Below are positions 36,297 through 44,482 of a stretch of 64,000 bases of DNA, one piece after another. Location of the stretch: the NCBI GenBank assembly GCA_045603225.1, contig JAZULT010000070.1, positions 62,001-126,000 on the forward strand, written 5' to 3'. Every line of letters starts with the position of its first letter. Position 1 is the stretch's first letter. The stretch is from RGIG9115 sp045603225 (GTDB lineage Bacteria; Bacillota; Clostridia; UBA1381). The notes under the pieces were generated by a model. That model saw nothing but the letters and a program-made list of their open reading frames with translations, was not told the DNA's origin and ran no database searches. Position numbers and translations under genes: made by a program.

Positions 36297-39164
36297 ATGA
36301 AAAAATTACCGATACTTTTAGCGGCGGCATTTCTGTCGTCAACAGTTAACGGTTTTGCTTATGAAAGCAAAGCAAATGAACTTTATTCACTTATAGATCA
36401 GTGTAAAGCAAAGGGTATCAATACTCAGTACGAGGAAATTGACGCTAATATTATAAAAGATTATGCAGAAAAGATACCTCTTTTTGAATCAAAAGGTCTT
36501 GACAGCTCTGTAACAGAGTTTCAGAAAACTGAGCTTGACAGACTTTATGAAGGAGCAAAGGAAAACCTTACATCTTACCTGAACGGTGAAAGAGCTCCGA
36601 AGACAGTATACGATTACAAAACGGGCGATGGATTCAGCATAAACGGTGCATCCATGCTCAATAAAAACGGCATTCCGTATTATTCAACAGGTTTCGGTCA
36701 CTTTAATATGACAGGCGAACTTGATAACCTTCAGTCATACGGATATGATAATATTCAGTATGAAATAGGCGTAAGTTCAATAGTATCAGGTGACGGTAAA
36801 ATTGATAACTGGAGTGTATACAATAACGGAGTTACATCTGAGACGGAAGTCGTAGACGGTGCTTTGCATATTACAAATGACCGTCAGACAGCTGTTTCAA
36901 ACGAGTACACATCTGTTACTCAGCTTATAGCTGTAAGACCAAACACACAGTATGAAATCGGATGCCGCATAAAGGGTACATCTTCAGGTAACTTCTATAC
37001 AGAAGGCTGGAACCATTCATGGAAGTATTTCTCGACATCTGCTGATAAGTGGACTGATAATGTACATACAATCACAACAGGTAGTGATGAGCATATATTT
37101 GAACTTATGTTTATCATAAATCAGGCTTGTGACCTGTACATTGATGATGTGTATGTGCGTGAAGTGGGAAGTACAAAGAATCTTGTAAAGAACGCGGATT
37201 TCAGCGGTGACGGACATGACAGATTCGATATAAGAAATTCAAATAACAGTAACCACTACTATATGAGAAAGCTCCTTTATGAAGCTGAAAGTACAAACAA
37301 TCAGGTATGTGTGCTTTTAAGTCCGCATTATTTCCCTGAAACTTTCAAATCATCTTATCCGGAGCTGTATGCAAGTAACGGAATGGGATATGTTATAGAC
37401 CATGAACTTGCACGTGAAGTAGTTGAGGCATATATAAGAGATGTTATGGTAATGCTTGAAGATTATCCGGCAGTTTCAAGTATCTGTCTTTCAAACGAGC
37501 CTTCATATAATACTGCTCTTTCAAACGGATACTATGACCAGGCATTCAGAGATTATCTTATAGAAAAGCATGGCACAATCTCAAATCTCAACAAGACATA
37601 TAATCTTAGTGACGGATGGCTCGGCGGAATGATTGGTAAAACATCATACGACAGCTTCGATGATATTGAAATGCCTACAGAAGTTGCATCATCAGGTCTT
37701 TTCTATGACTGGAAAATGTTCAACGATAAAGTATTTGCAGACTGGCACGCATGGATGGCAGGCATAGTTAAGGAATATACAGATATTCCTGTTCATGTAA
37801 AAACTTTGCAGTATTTCTACTCAACAGACCATGACAGCATGAGAGATGCTATGCAGAGAGGAACAGATATTGACCTGTTCAATGAGTTCTCAGACTTTGC
37901 AGGAAATGACTGCGGAACATACCTTGATTCAGCGGGCGGCGCTCCGATGATTACAATGACAAAATGGTATGATTTCCTTAACAGTACAACAAACAAGGCG
38001 ATTTATAACTCAGAAGACCATATCACAATGGACGGAAGTACACTCTTCAGTGAAGATATGAAGAAACATACATCTTCAGCTCTCTGGCAGGGTGCAATTC
38101 ACGGACGTGATATGTCAACAATCTGGACATGGGGATATATTACAGATCCTTCAAGCCTCCAGTACGGACATCTCGGTCTCAGACCTGAATCTGTCTCAGC
38201 TGTAAGTAAAGCAAATCTTGACCTTAACAGACTTTCTTATGAAGTTTCAGCAATAGCAAACAGAACACCGGATGTTGCAATTCTTTTCTCAAATGCATCA
38301 CGTGTACATGAAAAATATCATGTAAATGCAATTGATGTTGCTTACAAAGCTGCAATGTATGCAGGTAAGAAGGTTGGATTTGTAACTGACAGAAACATTG
38401 CAGAAAAGCTTGGTCAGTACGAAACACTTATTATTCCTGTAGCGGAATATGTTCCCGATTCAGTTTACAATGCAATAGTTGACTTTAAGACAAACGGCGG
38501 TAACCTTATAATCATCGGTGCAAATTCACTTCTTTACAACGAATATGAACAGAAACGTGATAACAGTGCTGCTACACAGGGTGTAAGCATTATTGCATCT
38601 AAAGTTTCAAACCAGAACAAGATTTCAACTCCTACTGTTGAAACTCTGAGAGATATGTTTGTGGAAGACAGTATCATAAAGGTAGTTGACGCATCTACAG
38701 GAGAACTTGCAGAAGATATTGAATGGCAGTATGCTCCTTATAAGGGCGGATACATTGTAAATATTTACAATTACGGAGATGCTAAAAATCTTCAGGTTCT
38801 TGAAAACGGCGAACTTTGCTATGATTACAAAGAGCTTATTTCAAACAGCAATGTGTCTGATACTGTAAACCTCGGATATATGGAAAGAAACCTCGTGCTT
38901 ATCACCGACGAAACAGAAAATGAATTTTTTGCCGGAACAACAGAGCAGAAAGGTTCACTTCTTGTGTGTAGCGGTACAGCTTCAAATCCTTATGACTATG
39001 AGGTTACAGCGAAGATTATTATAACAGCTTACAATGAAGATGGTTCATTTGCCGGTGCGGCTGAAATTGAGAAAGAACTTCCTCCCGGTGCACAGTCAGA
39101 TTTCTATGCGGAATTTGAAGTTGCAGGAACAGGAAGAATTATTTTAAGATATGGAGATAATTAA
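36297..39164 (+). CDS. Secreted GH42-like glycosidase with nested carbohydrate-binding domain
   Basis: 955 residues with a signal peptide (1-21). The helical domain (~24-105) leads into a GH-A barrel from 'YYSTGFGHFN' (~129). A CBM4/9-like insertion occupies ~165-300 ('YEIGCRIKGTSSGNFYTEGW', 'LYIDDVYVRE'). The probable acid/base is Glu401 ('CLSNEP') and the probable nucleophile Glu573 ('NSEDH'). A trimerisation-type domain (~660-760) and a C-terminal beta-sandwich follow. GGAGG precedes the ATG. The stop overlaps the start of the GH2 beta-galactosidase (TAATG), so a secreted and a cytoplasmic galactosidase are translationally coupled. This supports a beta-galactoside substrate. Confidence 0.8.
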   Translation: MKKLPILLAAAFLSSTVNGFAYESKANELYSLIDQCKAKGINTQYEEIDANIIKDYAEKIPLFESKGLDSSVTEFQKTELDRLYEGAKENLTSYLNGERAPKTVYDYKTGDGFSINGASMLNKNGIPYYSTGFGHFNMTGELDNLQSYGYDNIQYEIGVSSIVSGDGKIDNWSVYNNGVTSETEVVDGALHITNDRQTAVSNEYTSVTQLIAVRPNTQYEIGCRIKGTSSGNFYTEGWNHSWKYFSTSADKWTDNVHTITTGSDEHIFELMFIINQACDLYIDDVYVREVGSTKNLVKNADFSGDGHDRFDIRNSNNSNHYYMRKLLYEAESTNNQVCVLLSPHYFPETFKSSYPELYASNGMGYVIDHELAREVVEAYIRDVMVMLEDYPAVSSICLSNEPSYNTALSNGYYDQAFRDYLIEKHGTISNLNKTYNLSDGWLGGMIGKTSYDSFDDIEMPTEVASSGLFYDWKMFNDKVFADWHAWMAGIVKEYTDIPVHVKTLQYFYSTDHDSMRDAMQRGTDIDLFNEFSDFAGNDCGTYLDSAGGAPMITMTKWYDFLNSTTNKAIYNSEDHITMDGSTLFSEDMKKHTSSALWQGAIHGRDMSTIWTWGYITDPSSLQYGHLGLRPESVSAVSKANLDLNRLSYEVSAIANRTPDVAILFSNASRVHEKYHVNAIDVAYKAAMYAGKKVGFVTDRNIAEKLGQYETLIIPVAEYVPDSVYNAIVDFKTNGGNLIIIGANSLLYNEYEQKRDNSAATQGVSIIASKVSNQNKISTPTVETLRDMFVEDSIIKVVDASTGELAEDIEWQYAPYKGGYIVNIYNYGDAKNLQVLENGELCYDYKELISNSNVSDTVNLGYMERNLVLITDETENEFFAGTTEQKGSLLVCSGTASNPYDYEVTAKIIITAYNEDGSFAGAAEIEKELPPGAQSDFYAEFEVAGTGRIILRYGDN

Positions 39165-41989
39165 TGAAATTCTGGGAAGACTTAAATAAAATATACGAAA
39201 ACAGAGAAAAACAACGAGCATATTATATTCCCGAAAATGAAGGTGCATATCAAAGTCTTAACGGCACATGGAATTTTACATTTTATCCTGAGGGCGAAAA
39301 TAAAGACGGACGGAATGGGTTAATACCCGTTCCGTCTTGTTGGCAAATGCATGGATATGAAAAACCGTATTACACAAATGCGGTTTTTCCTTTTCCTGTA
39401 GATCCGCCGTATGTGCCGGACTCTAATCCTGTCGGTGTTTATGAAAGAAGCTTTGAGCTTGAAAATGACGGACTTTACTACATGGTATTTGAAGGCGTTT
39501 CTTCGCGGCTTGAGCTTTTTATCAACGGGCAATATGTCGGATGCTCACAGGGCAGTCACCTGCAGAGTGAATTTAACATTTCGAAATATGTCAAAGCAGG
39601 TGAAAACACCGTTATGGCTAAGGTGTACAAATGGTGTACAGGTTCTTATCTTGAGGACCAGGACCAGTTCAGACATAACGGGATTTTCAGAGATGTTTAT
39701 ATTCTTCAAAGACCTGAAGGACATATAAAAGATATTGATATTGTAACAGATGACAATAAAATAATAGTAGATTTTGAGGGTAATGGCAATGTTAGCCTTT
39801 TTGACGGTGACATACTTCTTGATAAAAAAGAAGCGGACGGAAGCTGTGTTTTTGAAGTGGCAGAGCCTGTTTTATGGAACTCTGAAAAGCCGTATCTTTA
39901 CAGGCTTGTATTTGAGAGCAAGGGCGAAATCATAACGCAGAAGATAGGTTTTGCAAAATATGAAATGGGTGAAAAAGGAGAGTTTCTTGTAAATGGTAAA
40001 TCTGTTAAAATAAAAGGAATAAACCACCATGACACAAATCCTGTTACAGGCTGGTATATGACTGATGAAGATATGCTTCGTGATTTACAGCTTATGAAAA
40101 AGCTTAATATTAATACGATACGTACATCTCATTATCCGCCGCATCCAAAATTTGTAGACATGTGTGACGAGCTTGGTTTTTATGTTATGCTTGAAAATGA
40201 CATGGAGATGCACGGCTTTACAACACGTAATGTCGGTGGAATGGTTTATGATTCATTAGATAACAGCGAATGGATAAGCAATCTCCCGGAATGGGAAGAG
40301 ACCTTCATGGAACGTATTGAGCGTACTTATGAACGTGACAAGAACCACACCTGTATTTTCTCGTGGTCAATCGGAAACGAGAGTGCAATCGGTAAGCATC
40401 AGTTAAACATGATAAAATGGCTGAAGAGCAATGATAAACGACGTTTTGTTCATTCTGAAGATGCTTCGAGAATGTATGATGAAAAGCTTCTTGAAAAAGA
40501 TATCCTCGCAGAGGATATGCCGGATATCCATTCGCGTATGTATCCGTCACCGGAGTATCTTGAAGAATATGCAAATGATAAAAACAGGAAAATTCCCGTA
40601 TTTATGTGCGAATATGTTCATGCCATGGGTAACGGCCCGGGCAGTATACGTGAGTACTGGGATGTGGTTGAAAAATACCCGAATGTATGGGGTGGCTGTA
40701 TATGGGAATGGGCAGACCATGCAGTAAAAACAGACAGTGGTCTTTTGTATGGCGGTGATTTCGGTGAGCTTACACATGACAGAAACTTCTGTGTTGACGG
40801 TCTTGTAATGACGGATAGAAGCTTTAAGTCCGGAACACTCAATGCGGCTGCTGTGTACAGAAATATAAAATGTGAGTTGAAGGGAAATATTTTGACGCTT
40901 ACAAACGGATTTAGTTTTACAAACCTTAATGAATTCAGTTTTATCTGCAGTGTCGAAGCTGACGGCTTGAATTTATGGAAAAGTGAAGATGTTTATGACC
41001 TTTCTCCCGGAGAAAGTACGGAGATTGAACTTGAACTCCCGGAAGAGTGCGGACTCGGTGCGCATGTGAACTGTCGCCTTGTGAACAGTGAAAATGAAGT
41101 TATTGAATCTGTTCAGCTTGAAACAGGTGCAATATCAAGACCTGTCAGAACAGGCAATTCCGTTATCCTTGATGATAATGACGTTATTGAAATATCAGGA
41201 GCATGCTTCAGATACGTATTCTCAAAAGAAAAAGGAACAATTGTAAGTTTTGAGAAAAATGGAGAGGAACAATTTGTTAAGCCTCCTGTTTTATCTGTAT
41301 GGCGAGCCCCCATTGACAACGAAAATGTCATAAAGAAAAAATGGGCATGGCATGAACCGTATCAGTCAGAAAATCTTGACAGAGTGTTTACCAAAATTTA
41401 CGGTTGTGCTGTAAATGAAAATAAAATAACCGTTTCTGCAAGTCTTGCAGGCGTCGGCAGAACTCCGTTTTTCAGATATGAAACTGTATACGAGTTCTTT
41501 GACGACGGAAAAGTTAAAATAACACTTGACGGAAAAATCAAGGACGGATTTGTATGGCTTCCGAGACTTGGTTTTGAGTTCTTTGTGCCCGACAAGAGTT
41601 TTACATATTACGGTAGAGGTCCTGTGGAGAATTACTGCGATATGTACGAACATGCAGAAATAGGATTTTATGAAAGTACAGCGGTGGATGAATATGTTGA
41701 TTATCCTATGCCTCAGGAGCATGGAAATCATATGAATGCCAGACGTGTATGCTTCGATGGCGGCATAAAAATAAAAACTGACAGTCATTTCGAATTCAGT
41801 GCATCAAAGTATGACAGTATGAAGCTTTATAAGGCACAGCATACCTTTGAACTTGAAGAAAATGACTGGGTAACAGTCAGAATTGACTATAAAAATTCCG
41901 GCGTCGGTACTAATGCCTGCGGTCCTGAATTACATGAAAAATATAGATTGAACGACAAGGATATATATTTTGAATTTTATTTGCAATAA
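39164..41989 (+). CDS. lacZ: GH2 beta-galactosidase (LacZ type), cytoplasmic
   Basis: 941 residues without a signal peptide. The five LacZ domains are recognisable: sugar-binding jelly roll (~30-190, 'LNGTWNFTFYPEGE', 'PVPSCWQMHGYEKPYYTN'), immunoglobulin-like (~195-265), TIM barrel (~270-560), linker, and the C-terminal small-chain beta-sandwich ('YYGRGPVENYCDMYEHAEIG', 'PMPQEHGNHMNARRV'). The acid/base is Glu406 ('SIGNESAIG') and the nucleophile Glu483 ('CEYVHAMGNGPG'). 'NGINHHD'-type metal and substrate residues appear as 'KGINHHDTNP'. It hydrolyses terminal beta-galactose from imported oligosaccharides. It overlaps the upstream stop by one base and is the last gene of the block. Confidence 0.92.
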   Translation: MKFWEDLNKIYENREKQRAYYIPENEGAYQSLNGTWNFTFYPEGENKDGRNGLIPVPSCWQMHGYEKPYYTNAVFPFPVDPPYVPDSNPVGVYERSFELENDGLYYMVFEGVSSRLELFINGQYVGCSQGSHLQSEFNISKYVKAGENTVMAKVYKWCTGSYLEDQDQFRHNGIFRDVYILQRPEGHIKDIDIVTDDNKIIVDFEGNGNVSLFDGDILLDKKEADGSCVFEVAEPVLWNSEKPYLYRLVFESKGEIITQKIGFAKYEMGEKGEFLVNGKSVKIKGINHHDTNPVTGWYMTDEDMLRDLQLMKKLNINTIRTSHYPPHPKFVDMCDELGFYVMLENDMEMHGFTTRNVGGMVYDSLDNSEWISNLPEWEETFMERIERTYERDKNHTCIFSWSIGNESAIGKHQLNMIKWLKSNDKRRFVHSEDASRMYDEKLLEKDILAEDMPDIHSRMYPSPEYLEEYANDKNRKIPVFMCEYVHAMGNGPGSIREYWDVVEKYPNVWGGCIWEWADHAVKTDSGLLYGGDFGELTHDRNFCVDGLVMTDRSFKSGTLNAAAVYRNIKCELKGNILTLTNGFSFTNLNEFSFICSVEADGLNLWKSEDVYDLSPGESTEIELELPEECGLGAHVNCRLVNSENEVIESVQLETGAISRPVRTGNSVILDDNDVIEISGACFRYVFSKEKGTIVSFEKNGEEQFVKPPVLSVWRAPIDNENVIKKKWAWHEPYQSENLDRVFTKIYGCAVNENKITVSASLAGVGRTPFFRYETVYEFFDDGKVKITLDGKIKDGFVWLPRLGFEFFVPDKSFTYYGRGPVENYCDMYEHAEIGFYESTAVDEYVDYPMPQEHGNHMNARRVCFDGGIKIKTDSHFEFSASKYDSMKLYKAQHTFELEENDWVTVRIDYKNSGVGTNACGPELHEKYRLNDKDIYFEFYLQ

Positions 41990-41994
41990 TAATA

Positions 41995-42023
41995 TTGACA
42001 TTTCAGATGGTATATGATAAAAT
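41995..42023 (+). promoter_or_regulatory. Sigma-A promoter of the MBL-fold hydrolase gene
   Basis: TTGACA (41995-42000), 17 bases, TAAAAT (42018-42023), starting six bases after the beta-galactosidase stop. Confidence 0.7.
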
Positions 42024-42056
42024 TATATAAATTTTATACCTAAAGGAAGTGATTAT

Positions 42057-42899
42057 ATGAAAATTCAGTATCTCGGAACGGCGGCGGCAGAAGGAATGCC
42101 TGCACTTTTTTGCGACTGTCCTGCCTGTACTTATGCAAGAAAAAATGGAGGGAAAGATTTGAGAACAAGGTCTCAGGCTCTGATTGACGGCAAGCTTCTG
42201 ATAGACTTTCCGCCTGATACATTAAGCCATTGTCTCAGTTTCGGAATTGATCTTACGAAAATTAAAAATTGTCTTATAACTCATACACATGAAGACCATC
42301 TGTACTATCAAGATTTAGCAATGAGACAGCCGGGATTTTCAAATATGGGCTGGGAAAATCCATTTATGATTTACGGAAGTGAAGGAGCTATGAAAAGTAT
42401 TGACGAATATCTCGGCGGACGCATAGAAAAGCCGGAACGTATTCTGAAAACAAATACTCTTCAGATGTATACAGAAACCGTTATTGACGAGTTTAAGGTG
42501 ACAGCTCTCAGAGCAAGACACGCAGAAAATACAAATCCTGTATTTTATATTATAGAAAATGCAGAAGGAAAGCGCCTGATGTATGCTAATGATACTCATT
42601 ATTTCTTTGATGAAGTATGGGAATATCTTGAGCAGAATCCTGTTCATCTTGATTTTGTATCTCTCGACTGTACATCAGCTAATGCACCTGAAATGACATA
42701 TATAGGGCATATGAATCTCAAAGACAATGTAAAAGCAAAAGAAAGACTTATTAAAATAGGCTGTGCTGATGAAAAGACACGCTTCTGCTCACATCATTTC
42801 TCACATAACGGTGATGACGTTTTATACGATACATTTTCGAAAATTGCGGAAAAGGAGAATTTCCTGACATCGTATGACGGAATGATTGTTGAATTTTAA
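42057..42899 (+). CDS. MBL-fold metallo-hydrolase, PhnP-like
   Basis: 280 residues. The metallo-beta-lactamase signature 'HTHEDHLYYQDL' binds two metals, with further ligands in 'RARHAEN', 'ANDTHYF' and a late 'HHF'. The N-terminal 'LFCDCPACTYARKNGGKDLRTRSQALI' has the extra cysteine cluster and following arginines seen in the PhnP/cyclic phosphodiesterase subgroup. A cytoplasmic phosphodiesterase or related hydrolase activity is likely; the substrate is unknown. No phosphonate genes are nearby. It has its own promoter and AAAGGAAG seven bases before the ATG. It appears monocistronic. Confidence 0.8.
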   Translation: MKIQYLGTAAAEGMPALFCDCPACTYARKNGGKDLRTRSQALIDGKLLIDFPPDTLSHCLSFGIDLTKIKNCLITHTHEDHLYYQDLAMRQPGFSNMGWENPFMIYGSEGAMKSIDEYLGGRIEKPERILKTNTLQMYTETVIDEFKVTALRARHAENTNPVFYIIENAEGKRLMYANDTHYFFDEVWEYLEQNPVHLDFVSLDCTSANAPEMTYIGHMNLKDNVKAKERLIKIGCADEKTRFCSHHFSHNGDDVLYDTFSKIAEKENFLTSYDGMIVEF

Positions 42900-42923
42900 A
42901 ACAATTTTCTGACAATTACGATA

Positions 42924-42952
42924 TTGACAAAACACAAAAAATGGAGTATAAT
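42924..42952 (+). promoter_or_regulatory. Consensus sigma-A promoter of mntP
   Basis: TTGACA (42924-42929), 17 bases, TATAAT (42947-42952), perfect consensus. The leader of roughly 75 bases is too short for, and shows no sequence like, the yybP-ykoY manganese riboswitch often found before mntP. Confidence 0.75.
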
Positions 42953-43033
42953 GTTTTGATGTTGCCGGACATAAAATTTATGACTTTAACATATAAATTT
43001 AAATGTGCGAATCTGTAGATTAGGGGGAAAGTA

Positions 43034-43618
43034 ATGGAGCTTTCTTTTGGATTTTTCATTAAAAGTATATTGCTTGGGTTCGGTCTTGCAATGGATGCCT
43101 TTTCTGTATCACTCGCAAACGGTCTTAATGAGCCATGCATGAGTAAAAGAAGAATGTGTTTCATTGCAGGAACCTTTGCTTTTTTTCAGTTCATAATGCC
43201 GATAATTGGTTGGATATGCGTACACACAATAAGCAGTCATTTTGTTCTTTTTGAAAAATTTATACCATGGATTGCATTTATTCTTCTGTCTTTTATAGGC
43301 GGAAAGATGATTGCAGAGAGCAGAAATAACAGCGAAGCTGAATGCGGAAGCGGTTCTGTTGGAATTGCAGGGCTCGCAGTTCAGGGTGTTGCAACATCAA
43401 TTGATGCGCTTTCTGTTGGGTTTACTATTGCTGAATACGAAGTGTTTTCTGCAATAATAAGTTGTCTTGTTATTGCTGCGGTAACTTTTGCAGTTTGTCT
43501 GACGGGTGTAAATATAGGAAAGAAGTTCGGAACGGCACTTTCCGGAAAAGCCGGTATTTTCGGAGGACTTATACTTATTTTTATAGGTGTTGAGATACTC
43601 CTGAAAAGCCTTGTGTAA
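43034..43618 (+). CDS. mntP: Putative manganese efflux pump MntP
   Basis: 194 residues, six predicted membrane helices in two inverted halves. Each half bears the family motif with a membrane aspartate: 'LLGFGLAMDAFSVSLANGL' near the N-terminus and 'AVQGVATSIDALSVGFTIAE' in the middle. The length matches the family (about 185-195). It should export Mn2+ across the cytoplasmic membrane. TTAGGGGGAAAG precedes the ATG. It has its own promoter and a strong terminator, so it is a single-gene unit converging on spoVT. Confidence 0.9.
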   Translation: MELSFGFFIKSILLGFGLAMDAFSVSLANGLNEPCMSKRRMCFIAGTFAFFQFIMPIIGWICVHTISSHFVLFEKFIPWIAFILLSFIGGKMIAESRNNSEAECGSGSVGIAGLAVQGVATSIDALSVGFTIAEYEVFSAIISCLVIAAVTFAVCLTGVNIGKKFGTALSGKAGIFGGLILIFIGVEILLKSLV

Positions 43619-43620
43619 AA

Positions 43621-43670
43621 AAAAGATTACTTTTCTGTCCGAAAGATTATAGACGGAAAAGTAATCTTTT
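43621..43670. terminator. Strong bidirectional intrinsic terminator
   Basis: A 15-base perfect stem, AAAAGATTACTTTTC (43621-43635) with its complement (43656-43670), has A- and T-runs on its flanks. It serves mntP on the plus strand and spoVT on the minus strand. Confidence 0.88.
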
Positions 43671-43677
43671 TCTTATA

Positions 43678-43706
43678 GGAAATCACCCGCAACGTGAGTG
43701 GATTTT
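43678..43706. repeat. Short post-terminator repeat, copy A
   Basis: A 29-base imperfect palindrome around a GCAAC loop, with flanks GGAAAT-AC and GTGAG-GATTTT. A near-identical copy lies at 53361-53388. Both follow a terminator hairpin. Its right end covers the spoVT stop codon. Confidence 0.5.
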
Positions 43707-44244
43707 AACCTTCCATGTGTCTTCCGAGAAACCCTGCAGCTGATGCGGCAAGCTTGCTTTCAACCTCGCCCGGTTTTTCACCGTTTTTCATAATAAACAC
43801 AACTGAACCTATGGTGTCTCCTTCAGATACAATCGGGACTACGACACCTGCGTTGTAATCCTGTGCAGAGTCAACGACAGTTATCTTTTTGTTGTCTGAT
43901 GCCATATTATATTCTGATTTTTCATTCATCACGTTTTCAAGCTCGGAGCTTACCGGTTTTTCGAGAAAATCTTTTTTCGGAACACCGTAAACTGCAATAA
44001 CACTGTCTCTGTCGGTGATACATGCACCGTAACCGCTTGTTTTAGAAAGCGTTTCAACATATGTTGATGCAAAATCACCGAGTTCACCGATGGGTGAGTA
44101 TTTCTTAAAAATCACTTCACCCTCTGAAGTAGTATAAATTTCGAGAGGATCCCCTTCTCTTATTCTCAAAGTTCTTCTGAGTTCTTTTGGTATGACCACT
44201 CTGCCGAGGTCATCAATTCTTCTGACAATACCTGTAGCTTTCAT
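43705..44244 (-). CDS. spoVT: Stage V sporulation protein T (SpoVT)
   Basis: 179 residues. The N-terminal AbrB swapped-hairpin DNA-binding domain ('GIVRRIDDLGRVVIPKELRRTLRIREGDPLEIY') is followed by a GAF-type ligand domain (~55-178), the full SpoVT arrangement; plain AbrB proteins are about half this length. In Bacillus, SpoVT modulates sigma-G-dependent genes late in forespore development. AAAAGGAG precedes the ATG. Its presence suggests a spore-forming lineage, although SpoVT also persists in some clostridia not seen to sporulate. I could not identify a clear sigma-G promoter upstream. Confidence 0.92.
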   Translation of the reverse strand: MKATGIVRRIDDLGRVVIPKELRRTLRIREGDPLEIYTTSEGEVIFKKYSPIGELGDFASTYVETLSKTSGYGACITDRDSVIAVYGVPKKDFLEKPVSSELENVMNEKSEYNMASDNKKITVVDSAQDYNAGVVVPIVSEGDTIGSVVFIMKNGEKPGEVESKLAASAAGFLGRHMEG

Positions 44245-44418
44245 ATATAATTTGCTCCTTTTGTTTTAAATTTACAATTCTATTGTGTGCAACAAGGGAT
44301 TTTTTATGTAAAGAATTTTTTGGGAATAATTTATATTATGAATTTATTTGACATAATCTCTTATATTTTTTTCGGAAATAAAGAATAACAGTCAATTTGA
44401 CGAAAAAAATATTAAGTG

Positions 44419-44447
44419 TTGACTAAAGTAAAATAAAATGGTACAAT
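44419..44447 (+). promoter_or_regulatory. Sigma-A promoter of the MFS transporter gene
   Basis: TTGACT (44419-44424), 17 bases, TACAAT (44442-44447). AAAAGAGG lies before the ATG at 44483. Confidence 0.65.
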
Positions 44448-44482
44448 ATGTCTTACTGAAATAATAAAAGAGGTTTTAACTT

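Noticed and set aside
42953..43033. Possible yybP-ykoY manganese riboswitch before mntP
   Set aside because: The leader is only about 75 bases and none of the conserved purine-rich loops of that riboswitch is visible.
44245..44400. Sigma-G promoter for spoVT
   Set aside because: A CATAATA-like -10 occurs on the minus strand, but no matching -35 lies at the required spacing.
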